NCBI RefSeq assembly: GCF_013343215.1
Contig: NZ_CP039143.1
Coordinates: 2,046,001 to 2,110,000, forward strand
Reading direction: 5' to 3'
Source of the DNA: Acinetobacter sp. 10FS3-1
GTDB taxonomy: Bacteria > Pseudomonadota > Gammaproteobacteria > Pseudomonadales > Moraxellaceae
DNA length: 64,000 bases
Each line of letters starts with the position of its first letter. Position 1 is the stretch's first letter. Below are positions 36,097 to 43,713 of the stretch, piece by piece. Below the pieces are notes generated by a model that worked only from the letters and a program-made list of their open reading frames with translations, did not search any database and was not told the origin of the DNA. The translations under genes and the position numbers were made by a program.

Positions 36097-36545
36097 TGGC
36101 TATTCAAGGTGCAGGACGCTTTGCGCGTATTAAAAAACCACTGAAAAGTGACATGAATGTTGTACCTTATATTGATGTCATGCTGGTACTTCTGGTTATT
36201 TTCATGGTGACGGCTCCCATGATTACCAGCGGTATTAAAGTTGACTTGCCTCAGGCCAATGGTCTACCCATCGAATCTAAAGATGCACCCACTATTGTCA
36301 CGCTGAAAGAAGATGGAACCTATTATCTGGACTACAAAAACCAGACCACAGGCCCAGTCACACTAGCTGAGTTGAGCCAGACTTTGGTGGAAGCGCAGAC
36401 CGAGGCTGAGAAGAATAACAAGCTGCTGAATGTCGTGATCAACGGTCATACCACCCGTCCTTATGGCGATGTCATGGCGCTGATGTCGAGCCTGCAAGAT
36501 GCCGGTCTGTCCCAAGTCGGTTTACTGACCAAACCATTAGAATAA
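36096..36545 (+). CDS. tolR: Tol-Pal system protein TolR
   Basis: A 149-residue ExbD/TolR-family protein. A short basic cytoplasmic start is followed by the single membrane helix MNVVPYIDVMLVLLVIFMVTAP, whose Asp (in YIDV) is the proton-carrying residue. A periplasmic domain follows (IKVDLPQA, then GDVMALMSSLQDAGL). It works with TolQ as the motor for TolA. The tolA start is 3 bases after its stop codon. Confidence 0.96.
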   Translation: MAIQGAGRFARIKKPLKSDMNVVPYIDVMLVLLVIFMVTAPMITSGIKVDLPQANGLPIESKDAPTIVTLKEDGTYYLDYKNQTTGPVTLAELSQTLVEAQTEAEKNNKLLNVVINGHTTRPYGDVMALMSSLQDAGLSQVGLLTKPLE

Positions 36546-36548
36546 AGT

Positions 36549-37805
36549 ATGAAAAATTATCAGAAACCACCCTTTCAGCAAAAAGCAGTGGCGATTGGAT
36601 TTACCTTGGGAATCCACGCTGTTGCTTTGGTGGGCCTACTTTTTCTGGGCATGAGTAAGCCACCCGAACCACCAAAACAGATCAAAACGGTCCTGATCAA
36701 ACCTGAGGACTTAAAACCGCTGACTCACGAAAAAACCGAGTTTGAAGAAACAGCCCATGAAAATGTGACAGAAGAAATTACCCAAACAGCTGAACCGAGC
36801 GTAGAGCCTGCCCCGGTGGCTCCAACAGCAGCTGCACCAACCCCTCCGGCACTGCAACCTGCACCATCACCACCACAGATCGATATTCAAAAAGCCCAGC
36901 AAGAAGCGAAAGCAGCAGAGCTTGCTCAAGCCAAGGCCGCCCAGCAAGCAGCTGAAGCTGCAAAACGCGCGAAAGCAGCCGAACAGGCTAAAGAGGCAGC
37001 TGCTAAAGCCAAAGCTGAGTCAGCGCAGAAATCCAAAGCTGAAGCCGACGCTGCTCGTAAGGCCGAGCTTGACGCACAGCGTAAGGCCGATGCTGTACAA
37101 AAAGCCAAATTAGAAGCTCAGAAAAAAGCAGATTTGGCCGCCAAACAAAAAGCCGATGCTGCAAAGGCGAAAGCTGACGCGGATGCAAAACGTAAGGCAG
37201 ATGCCGATGCAAAAGCAAAAGCCGATGCGGCAGCTAAAGCCAAAGCCGATACTGCTGCAAAGGCGAAAGCCGAAGCGGAGGCAAAACGTAAGGCAGATAC
37301 TACTGCAAAGGCGAAAGCCGAAGCGGATGCCAAACGTAAGGCGGATGCCGATGCAAAAGCCAGAGCTGACGCGGATGCAAAACGTAAAGCAGATGTCGAT
37401 GCAAAAGCCAAAGCTGAGGCAGATGCAAAACGTAAAGCGGATGCCGATGCGAAAGCCAAAGCTGAGGCAGATGCCAAGGCTTCAGCAGCCAAACAGGCGG
37501 CTGAAGAAGCTGCTCAGAAAAAAGCAGAATCAAAACGGATTGCGTCTACTGCAAAACGTGATTTCGAAAATAAAATTAAACGTGCTTGGGATACCCCAGT
37601 GGGATCATCAGGTCAGCGTGCTACTGCTCGTGTGACCTTAAATGATAATGGTGGTGTGGTTTCTGTCATCGTAAACTCAAGTGATGCAGACATGAAAGCC
37701 AGCGTAGAAGCTGCAGTTCGTGCTGCTGCGCCCTATCCGATGCCTTCAGATCCAGATGCACGCCGAGAAGCACGAAGTTTTACCTCAACCTTCACAGCCC
37801 AATAA
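36549..37805 (+). CDS. tolA: Tol-Pal system protein TolA
   Basis: A 418-residue protein. A single membrane helix near residues 14-34 (VAIGFTLGIHAVALVGLLFLG, with the SHL-like Ser/His region replaced by GIHA) is followed by a Pro-rich link and then a very long Ala/Lys/Asp/Glu helix (about 115-325) of repeated AKAxADAxxKADADAK type, spanning the periplasm. The C-terminal globular domain follows (WDTPVGSSGQRATARVTLN, then PYPMPSDPDARREA). It links the TolQR motor to Pal/TolB and the outer membrane during division. The repeat helix is encoded by near-identical DNA units. A strong terminator follows. Confidence 0.93.
   Translation: MKNYQKPPFQQKAVAIGFTLGIHAVALVGLLFLGMSKPPEPPKQIKTVLIKPEDLKPLTHEKTEFEETAHENVTEEITQTAEPSVEPAPVAPTAAAPTPPALQPAPSPPQIDIQKAQQEAKAAELAQAKAAQQAAEAAKRAKAAEQAKEAAAKAKAESAQKSKAEADAARKAELDAQRKADAVQKAKLEAQKKADLAAKQKADAAKAKADADAKRKADADAKAKADAAAKAKADTAAKAKAEAEAKRKADTTAKAKAEADAKRKADADAKARADADAKRKADVDAKAKAEADAKRKADADAKAKAEADAKASAAKQAAEEAAQKKAESKRIASTAKRDFENKIKRAWDTPVGSSGQRATARVTLNDNGGVVSVIVNSSDADMKASVEAAVRAAAPYPMPSDPDARREARSFTSTFTAQ
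37150..37480 (+). repeat. Imperfect tandem DNA repeats inside tolA
   Basis: Units of about 30-60 bases built on GCAAAACGTAAGGC(A/G)GATG and GC(A/G)AAAGCCAAAGCTGA recur at least seven times across this block, coding for the Ala-Lys-Asp-rich helix. Their similarity at the DNA level, not only the protein level, suggests expansion and contraction by slippage or recombination. Confidence 0.8.
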
Positions 37806-37808
37806 ATA

Positions 37809-37853
37809 AAAAATCCAGCCATCTTCCAGAACAGGTGTGATGGCTGGATTTTT
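37809..37853 (+). terminator. Strong terminator between tolA and tolB
   Basis: AAAAATCCAGCCATC (37809-37823) and GATGGCTGGATTTTT (37839-37853) are perfect 15-bp complements around a 15-base loop, ending in a T run. It lies 4 bases past the tolA stop codon and separates ybgC-tolQRA from tolB-pal. Confidence 0.88.
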
Positions 37854-38007
37854 AAGTTAGACTTTAATTAAAATAGACTGAAAAATATTCGCTTTTCACA
37901 GTCGCATAACAGTTTGGTGATAAATTCATGGTTTTATTCACATAAATCCATGCGATGATGTAGCCCGATCACCTTAGAATAACGCCGTTGATTTGAGTAA
38001 ATAACGA

Positions 38008-39294
38008 ATGATGGAAAAGACTCGCAAACACCTACTCTGCCTTGCCCTTATGACCGCCCTTGGTGCAGTGACGGCGACCCAGTCACAGGCCCAGCTGCAT
38101 CTGGAAATTACCAAAGCCCCCGAAGCAGCGCCTAAAATTGCCATCGTGCCTTTTAGTCAAGACCAGAGTATTTATCCGATTGTAGAAAATGACCTGAATC
38201 GTTCTGGAAAATTTACCAGTGCTTCAAAAAACCTGCCTGCGACAGCGACCATCAACACCCCTAATGCAGAAGCTTGGGCATCTGCTGGCGTACCTTATGT
38301 TGTAACGGGTTCATCTAAAACCAACCCTGATGGTTCGTTTAGCATCCAGTATCAACTCTATGATGTTGAAAAAAGACAATATTTAATCAATGAATTACTG
38401 ACTGTTCCCGCCTCGCGTACTCGCCAGGCAGCGCATATGATCAGTGATGCAATTTATCAGGCATTAACAGGAATTGCAGGCGACTTTAGCGGCCGTATTG
38501 CTTATGTGCTGCGTAACCCGGCCACGCCGGAACAGCGTTATACCCTGCAAATTGCCGATACCGACGGTGAACAGCCAAAGACCATCTTGACCTCACGCGA
38601 TCCGATTTTGTCACCGGCCTGGACACCGGACGCGAAAAAAATTGCTTATGTGTCTTTTGAGACCAAGCGCCCTGCTATTTATGTACAGGAACTGGCTACA
38701 GGTCAACGTGAAAAACTGGCCAGCTTCCGTGGCTTAAACGGCGCGCCAAGTTTCTCGCCAGATGGCAAAACTATGCTGTTTACTGCCTCCATGCACGGTA
38801 ATCCGGAAATCTATCAGATGAGTCTGGAAACACGCCAGTTACAGCGTATGACCAATGATAGCTCAATTGATACCGAAGCCCGTTATGCACCAGATGGCAA
38901 ATCCTTTATCTTTACATCAGACCGTGGGGGTTCTCCGCAGATCTACCGTTACGATCTGGTCAACCAGACCACCAAACGCTTAACCTTTCGGGGTGCCTTT
39001 AATGCTCGCGCAACTTTAAGTGCAGATGGGAAAAAGCTTGCCTTGGTACATCGCCCAAGCGGCAGTAATTATAAAGTAGCGGTACAGGATATAAACTCTG
39101 GTGTAACCAATATTCTGACTCCAACCAGTCTGGATGAATCGCCAAGCTTCTCGCCAAATGGGCAGATGGTGGTTTATGCCACACGCGAAGGCGCACGTGG
39201 TCTGCTGTCAATCATGACCTTGGATGGCCGCTTTCGTATGAATTTACCAAGTGAAACCGGTGAAGTCCGTGAACCGGCTTGGGCACCCAAATAA
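38008..39294 (+). CDS. tolB: Tol-Pal system protein TolB
   Basis: A 428-residue periplasmic protein. The signal peptide ends around SQAQ (about residue 30); two adjacent ATGs are possible starts. An N-terminal mixed domain (IAIVPFSQD, then ELLTVPASRTRQAAHMISDAIY) precedes a six-bladed beta-propeller with TolB-type repeats (SPAWTPDAKKIAYVS, APSFSPDGKTMLFTA, EARYAPDGKSFIFTSDRGG, ESPSFSPNGQMVVYAT). It links TolA and Pal. It has its own 200-base upstream region after a strong terminator, so it probably has its own promoter. pal follows after 54 bases. Confidence 0.95.
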   Translation: MMEKTRKHLLCLALMTALGAVTATQSQAQLHLEITKAPEAAPKIAIVPFSQDQSIYPIVENDLNRSGKFTSASKNLPATATINTPNAEAWASAGVPYVVTGSSKTNPDGSFSIQYQLYDVEKRQYLINELLTVPASRTRQAAHMISDAIYQALTGIAGDFSGRIAYVLRNPATPEQRYTLQIADTDGEQPKTILTSRDPILSPAWTPDAKKIAYVSFETKRPAIYVQELATGQREKLASFRGLNGAPSFSPDGKTMLFTASMHGNPEIYQMSLETRQLQRMTNDSSIDTEARYAPDGKSFIFTSDRGGSPQIYRYDLVNQTTKRLTFRGAFNARATLSADGKKLALVHRPSGSNYKVAVQDINSGVTNILTPTSLDESPSFSPNGQMVVYATREGARGLLSIMTLDGRFRMNLPSETGEVREPAWAPK

Positions 39295-39348
39295 CCGTTT
39301 AATATTTAAAAATGCTTTACCCCATAATCAACCTTCATGGAGATGAAG

Positions 39349-39921
39349 ATGAACAAAGTAAAATTATTTGCGCTTCCTTTACTTGCAGCAGCCGTAGTGA
39401 TGACGGGTTGTGCAAGCCGCAAGCCTGCCGCTGAAGTACAGACCAGCAACCTGGATACTAGCGGTAGCACGACCGTCAATACTCAAGGCTTGAGTGAAGA
39501 TGCAGCATTAGGTGCACAAAACATGGCTGGCGCATCATCCAAAGGGGTGACGGCTGAGAATAAGGCTTATCTTGCAAAGCGCGTTGTACACTTTAACTAT
39601 GACAGTAGCGAACTCAGCAATGACGACATTCGCACGCTTCAGGCCCATGCCCAGTTCCTGATGGCCAATGCTAACTCCCGTGTAGCTTTAACCGGTCACA
39701 CAGATGAGCGCGGTACACGTGAATACAACATGGCACTGGGTGAACGCCGTGCTAAAGCGGTTGAAAGCTTCCTGATCACCACTGGTGTCAATACCAATCA
39801 ACTGGAAGCGGTCAGCTATGGTAAAGAAATGCCGGTGAATCCAGGCCATGATGAAAGCGCATGGAAAGAAAACCGCCGTGTTGAAATCAATTACGAAGCC
39901 GTTCCGCCATTGTTGAAATAA
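39349..39921 (+). CDS. pal: Peptidoglycan-associated lipoprotein Pal
   Basis: A 190-residue outer-membrane lipoprotein. The ATG at 39349 (MNKVKLFALPLLAAAVVMTGC) is chosen because GGAG precedes it at good distance; in-frame ATGs 6 and 12 bases earlier lie within the ribosome site. The lipobox is MTGC. A linker is followed by the OmpA-like peptidoglycan-binding domain (VVHFNYDSSELSNDD, then ALTGHTDERGTREYNMALGERRA, then NRRVEINYE). It tethers the outer membrane to peptidoglycan and partners TolB. cpoB (ybgF), often next, is absent; a terminator follows instead. Confidence 0.96.
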   Translation: MNKVKLFALPLLAAAVVMTGCASRKPAAEVQTSNLDTSGSTTVNTQGLSEDAALGAQNMAGASSKGVTAENKAYLAKRVVHFNYDSSELSNDDIRTLQAHAQFLMANANSRVALTGHTDERGTREYNMALGERRAKAVESFLITTGVNTNQLEAVSYGKEMPVNPGHDESAWKENRRVEINYEAVPPLLK

Positions 39922-39945
39922 TCATTACCACACTCTAAGCCCAAT

Positions 39946-39973
39946 AAAAAAGCACTCAATCGAGTGCTTTTTT
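39946..39973. terminator. Bidirectional terminator after pal
   Basis: AAAAAAGCACTC, loop AATC, GAGTGCTTTTTT is a perfect 12-bp stem. It serves pal and the convergent small gene at 39999. Confidence 0.92.
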
Positions 39974-39998
39974 ATTGCATGAAGATTTGAAGATGAGG

Positions 39999-40178
39999 TC
40001 ATCCCTGCTCTTCCTCAGCAGGTTGCATCGATTCAATCATGTCATGCTTATTGAATTTTTTATATTCAGGCTTAGCCTCATAATCCTTCCAGGCTTCTTT
40101 CATCTTGTCTTCGGAAATCTCATCAAGATTAATTGCCTCTCCTGGCGTCGGAGTCGCATCAAACTTTAATACCGTCAT
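39999..40178 (-). CDS. Small acidic hypothetical protein (59 residues)
   Basis: The ATG at 40176-40178 follows GGAG about ten bases upstream. The product starts MTVLKFDATPTPGEAI and is acidic and polar with a Lys/Glu helix (DKMKEAWKDYEAKPEYKKF). No membrane segment or known domain was found. The terminator and the ribosome site support a real gene. It is divergent from fbp. Function unknown. Confidence 0.65.
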   Translation of the reverse strand: MTVLKFDATPTPGEAINLDEISEDKMKEAWKDYEAKPEYKKFNKHDMIESMQPAEEEQG

Positions 40179-40362
40179 CTCTGTGCTCCTATATACAACT
40201 TTTTCCTTTGCCTTCAACATAGCACTTTCCAGCAGAGTTGCAAGGGCAAAATCACAACAAATAGCCCAGTTTAATTGTTCTTTTCAAGCGTTCTCATCTA
40301 AAATGTAGCCGCATATCGTTTTGATCATTTTTTCCTGATTTAAGTCTTGGAGCTTTTCTCTT

Positions 40363-41337
40363 ATGTCATACCGCACCTTATCCCAGTTTTTACAACAACA
40401 AAGCGGGAACCTCACACCTGAACTTGCACAAGTAATTGAAACAATTGGGAATACATGTAAGCGTATTGATCAACTTCTGCAAAAAGGTGCTTTAGCAGGT
40501 ATATTGGGAAGCGCCCAGCTTGAAAACGTTCAAGGCGAAGAGCAAAAGAAACTGGATGTCATTTCCAATGATTATCTGATTGATGCTTTGCAACAGCACC
40601 CGCATGTCGGCGGTCTGGCCTCGGAAGAACTGGATACCTTTACGCCTGCACAAGAAAATGGTCAATACCTGGTCTTGTTCGATCCACTCGATGGTTCAAG
40701 CAATATCGACATCAATATGTGTGTAGGTACTATTTTCTCGGTTCTGCCTGCAAAAAATGCTGTAACTCAGGCGGAAGATTTCATGCAGGCTGGTGTACAT
40801 CAGGTTGCTGCGGGTTATGTGCTCTATGGTCCATCCACCATGATGGCGCTGACTGTGGGTGCCGGTACCATATTCTTTACTTTTGATCCGGAAAGCCAGG
40901 AGTTTTTACTGACTTCTGAAAATATTCAGGTTGCAGCCGATACCCAAGAATATGCAATCAATGCTTCAAATCAGCGTCACTGGGAAAAACCGGTACAACG
41001 TTATATTGATGAACTGCTCGCGGGCAAAACTGGCCCACGTGAAAAAGACTTTAATATGCGTTGGGTGGCCTGTATGGTAGGTGATATTCACCGTATTCTA
41101 TGCCGCAGCGGGATTTTCATGTACCCATACGACCTGAAAGATCCTAAAAAAGCCGGCCGTCTGCGTTTAATGTACGAAGCCAATCCAATGAGCATGTTGA
41201 TGGAACAAGCAGGCGGTACATCAACAACGGGCCGTGTACGCATTCTCGAAATCGAACCCACAGATTTGCATCAGCGCGTGCCTGTGATTATCGGTTCAAA
41301 AAACGAAGTTGAGCTTGTCACCAGCTACCATCATTAA
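40363..41337 (+). CDS. fbp: Fructose-1,6-bisphosphatase class 1
   Basis: A 324-residue protein. The metal-binding motif [14 protein letters not shown] is complete, [11 protein letters not shown] gives the upstream acidic site, and [14 protein letters not shown] plus [24 protein letters not shown] form the substrate site. It hydrolyses fructose-1,6-bisphosphate to F6P in gluconeogenesis, which matters in Acinetobacter growing on organic acids. Length is typical. A SpoU-type methyltransferase gene follows after 49 bases. Confidence 0.96.
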   Translation: MSYRTLSQFLQQQSGNLTPELAQVIETIGNTCKRIDQLLQKGALAGILGSAQLENVQGEEQKKLDVISNDYLIDALQQHPHVGGLASEELDTFTPAQENGQYLVLFDPLDGSSNIDINMCVGTIFSVLPAKNAVTQAEDFMQAGVHQVAAGYVLYGPSTMMALTVGAGTIFFTFDPESQEFLLTSENIQVAADTQEYAINASNQRHWEKPVQRYIDELLAGKTGPREKDFNMRWVACMVGDIHRILCRSGIFMYPYDLKDPKKAGRLRLMYEANPMSMLMEQAGGTSTTGRVRILEIEPTDLHQRVPVIIGSKNEVELVTSYHH

Positions 41338-41386
41338 TTTTTAAACGGCAGTTGATGATCTGATCGACTGCCGTGGACTTTTCCCT

Positions 41387-42163
41387 ATGCCAACCATCTT
41401 CCTTGAATCCAAAGACAATCCTAAAATTAAACACCTGCGTGGTTTAATTGAGCAGAATTCTTATCGTAAAAAACAACGGCAAACCGTGCTTGAAGGCACG
41501 CACCTGTGTCTTGCATGGTTACATGAAAATAAAAAAATCAACTCCATTTTCACAACTGAACACGCCTTGGAGCATCCTGATTTCGATACGATTTTAAAAA
41601 AATACTCAGGCGTGGTATTCGTGATTGGTGAATCACTTTATAAAGATTTAAGTACCTTAGGTACTTCTCTGGCTTGTCTGGCGATTGTAGATATTCCAAG
41701 CTCAAGTCAGACCTTGGACTACACGGCCGACACCCTGATTCTAGAAAATGTGCAGGACCCGGGCAATGTCGGCACCCTGTTACGTTCTGCTGCCGCGGCC
41801 GGTATTGATCAGGTAATTTGCACCAAAGGTTCAGCCTCACTCTGGTCACCCCGTGTACTACGTGCAGGTATGGGCGCGCATTTTTCTTTGCAAACTTTTG
41901 AAAATATTGCCCTGGAAGAGGTACTGCAAAACTTTAAGATTCCAGTGTATGTCACCAGCTCACATCGTTCTAGCAACCTGTATAGCAAGGATCTGCGTAA
42001 AGCCTGTGTCTGGATTCTAGGCAATGAAGGCCAAGGGGTATCAGATTATGCCCTGCAACATGCAGAAGCCGTGGCTATTCCGCAACCGGGTGGACAGGAA
42101 TCCTTGAATGTTGCGATTGCCGGGTCAATCTGCTTCTTTGAAATGGTCCGTCAACGTATCTAA
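41387..42163 (+). CDS. TrmH/SpoU-family RNA methyltransferase
   Basis: A 258-residue protein. A substrate-binding N-terminal domain (KHLRGLIEQNSYRKKQRQTVLEGTHL) precedes a SPOUT knot with all three motifs: ENVQDPGNVGTLLRSAAAAG, WILGNEGQG, and IPQPGGQESLNVAIAGSICFFE. These enzymes add 2'-O-methyl groups to rRNA or tRNA. The overall shape is closest to the RlmB/TsnR group, but the exact target cannot be read from the sequence. Confidence 0.88.
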   Translation: MPTIFLESKDNPKIKHLRGLIEQNSYRKKQRQTVLEGTHLCLAWLHENKKINSIFTTEHALEHPDFDTILKKYSGVVFVIGESLYKDLSTLGTSLACLAIVDIPSSSQTLDYTADTLILENVQDPGNVGTLLRSAAAAGIDQVICTKGSASLWSPRVLRAGMGAHFSLQTFENIALEEVLQNFKIPVYVTSSHRSSNLYSKDLRKACVWILGNEGQGVSDYALQHAEAVAIPQPGGQESLNVAIAGSICFFEMVRQRI

Positions 42164-42307
42164 ATGAGTATTTAGGTTACATTGTTTTAATTCCAACCCG
42201 TGTATTTGTAAAATAGATTACACTACAAAAATAATAAGTTTTATTGTCAACCAAATCATTAGTCCCAGCGTTATATATATAAAGTTGGGAATAATGGTGG
42301 GTGTCGA

Positions 42308-42943
42308 ATGACAGGGTTTTCCATCTCTATGGATTTAGCACCAAAACCGTTACAGTCACAAGAGGCAAGTATTCTAAAGAGTACCGCTGAGTCTCGCTTA
42401 AAGAATTTCATGCAGGATGTGACTGGTCGCGCTTTGGTCATGATGGAAAGTGCAACTCAGGATCAGCATGGCATTGCCATGGATCTGGTTCAGGAAGCCT
42501 TTATTGCCTTGCATAAATCCTATGCTGAAAAAAGCACTGAAGAATGGTATCCCCTGTTTTATACGATCCTTAACAACAAGTTACAGGATTGGCGCCGGAA
42601 AGAAGCGCGTCGGCGCCAGCCATTTTCCTTTTTTAAAAAAGTCAGCCTCGATGACGATGAGATTGAATTCGATCATTTGGTAGATGAATCAACACCATCC
42701 CCACTCGAGTTTTTGGATCAGGCGGTTACTGCTGAAGAAATTCAGGAGGCCATTGCCAAGTTACCGTTACGTCAACAACAGGCATTTATGCTTAGAGCTT
42801 GGGAAGGCTTTGATACTCATACCACGGCACAAATTATGAACTGCAGTGAAGGAAGTGTAAAAACTCATTATCACCGTGCTATTCAAGGACTGCGTGCCTC
42901 TTTAGCACATTTAAATCCATATCTGGGAGGGTCATCCGAATGA
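42308..42943 (+). CDS. ECF-like RNA polymerase sigma factor
   Basis: A 211-residue protein. Region 2 is represented by DLVQEAFIALHKSYAEKSTEEWYPLFYTILNNKLQDWRRKEARR, and region 4 by LPLRQQQAFMLRAWEGFDTHTTAQIMNCSEGSVKTHYHRAI, a typical sigma-70 HTH. An acidic linker (VSLDDDEIEFDHLVDES) lies between. No region 3, so it is of ECF type. The following gene overlaps its stop codon by 4 bases and encodes a membrane-anchored protein likely to be its regulator. The target promoters are unknown. Confidence 0.87.
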   Translation: MTGFSISMDLAPKPLQSQEASILKSTAESRLKNFMQDVTGRALVMMESATQDQHGIAMDLVQEAFIALHKSYAEKSTEEWYPLFYTILNNKLQDWRRKEARRRQPFSFFKKVSLDDDEIEFDHLVDESTPSPLEFLDQAVTAEEIQEAIAKLPLRQQQAFMLRAWEGFDTHTTAQIMNCSEGSVKTHYHRAIQGLRASLAHLNPYLGGSSE

Positions 42944-43257
42944 AAGAAGATGATTTCTTAAAGCAAGTAACTTCCAAACTTGATGGACTGGCACAACACC
43001 ATAAAGACAAACCAGTGGTGATGCACCATGTTCTTGAAGAAATTCAGGAATCTAAACATTCACGTTTTGCATTTCTAAAAATGTCTGGTTTTGCTCTGGC
43101 AGCCGCAATTGCAGGTGTAATCGTTTTACCGAATATTGCTACCCAGCATGAGCCACAAACCCAAACTGTTTCAGTACCCAAACTCTCTCCACAAATGCTG
43201 GAAGATTTAGAAATGCTAATGGTTTTAGGTGAGGACAAGGTTCCCCATGGCAGCTAA
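42940..43257 (+). CDS. Putative membrane-anchored anti-sigma or sigma-partner protein
   Basis: A 105-residue protein. The first ~45 residues are cytoplasmic and charged (MKEDDFLKQVTSKLDGLAQHH), residues about 48-66 form a membrane helix (SGFALAAAIAGVIVLPNIA), and the rest is an outside acidic tail. This topology, and translational coupling to the sigma gene (ATGA overlap), resembles short anti-sigma factors, but I see no clear RseA or zinc-ASD motif. The next gene (DUF3106) overlaps its end by 11 bases. Confidence 0.7.
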   Translation: MKEDDFLKQVTSKLDGLAQHHKDKPVVMHHVLEEIQESKHSRFAFLKMSGFALAAAIAGVIVLPNIATQHEPQTQTVSVPKLSPQMLEDLEMLMVLGEDKVPHGS

Positions 43258-43654
43258 AAGATTAGCGATTGCGTTCTGCGCATTTAGCTTTTTACAAACC
43301 AGTTTTGCAGGGGTCGAACGTTTCTGGATTTTTTCCAAGGACGCGCATACTCAGGTCAATGATACCTGGGAAGATCTGTCTGATTCTGAACAACTGGCCT
43401 TGATTAAACGCTATCAGGCCTTGAAGGAAATTCCGGAACAGCAACAAATTAATTTGCAGCAACGTCTAGACTGGTTTACTCAGCTTCCTGAGACTGAAAA
43501 ACAGAAAATGCGTGAAACCTGGCAAATGATGAGCAGCCAGGAACGTAAAGAGCTAGGTTTACGGATGCAAAAGGCGAAACCTGAAGAACGTCTGGCCATT
43601 CGTGAAGAATATATTCAAAAATATCAGCAATTGACTCAACCCAGCTCTCACTGA
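43247..43654 (+). CDS. DUF3106 exported protein
   Basis: A 135-residue protein from the ATG at 43247 (MAAKRLAIAFCAFSFLQTSFA), which gives a signal peptide. The mature part carries the DUF3106 repeats of short helices: TWEDLSDSEQLALIKRYQAL, RLDWFTQLPETEKQKMRETW, MMSSQERKELGLRMQ. These are periplasmic helical proteins of unknown role, often found beside ECF sigma/anti-sigma pairs, so it may be part of a stress-sensing unit. A terminator follows. Confidence 0.82.
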   Translation: MAAKRLAIAFCAFSFLQTSFAGVERFWIFSKDAHTQVNDTWEDLSDSEQLALIKRYQALKEIPEQQQINLQQRLDWFTQLPETEKQKMRETWQMMSSQERKELGLRMQKAKPEERLAIREEYIQKYQQLTQPSSH

Positions 43655-43669
43655 AATCTAAAGAATATT

Positions 43670-43693
43670 AAAAGCCTCCCAATGGAGGCTTTT
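43670..43693. terminator. Bidirectional terminator after the sigma operon
   Basis: AAAAGCCTCC, loop CAAT, GGAGGCTTTT is a perfect 10-bp stem between the DUF3106 gene and the convergent CSLREA gene. Confidence 0.88.
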
Positions 43694-43713
43694 AAAATAT
43701 CAGAAGGTTGTGA

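Noticed and set aside
37150..37480. CRISPR-like direct repeats
   Set aside because: The repeats have no unique equal-length spacers and encode the TolA helix in frame.
37118..37492. Antisense 124-residue Ala/Ser/Phe-rich frame
   Set aside because: It is the mirror of the tolA Lys/Ala repeat and has no ribosome site; open frames on both strands are expected over such repeats.
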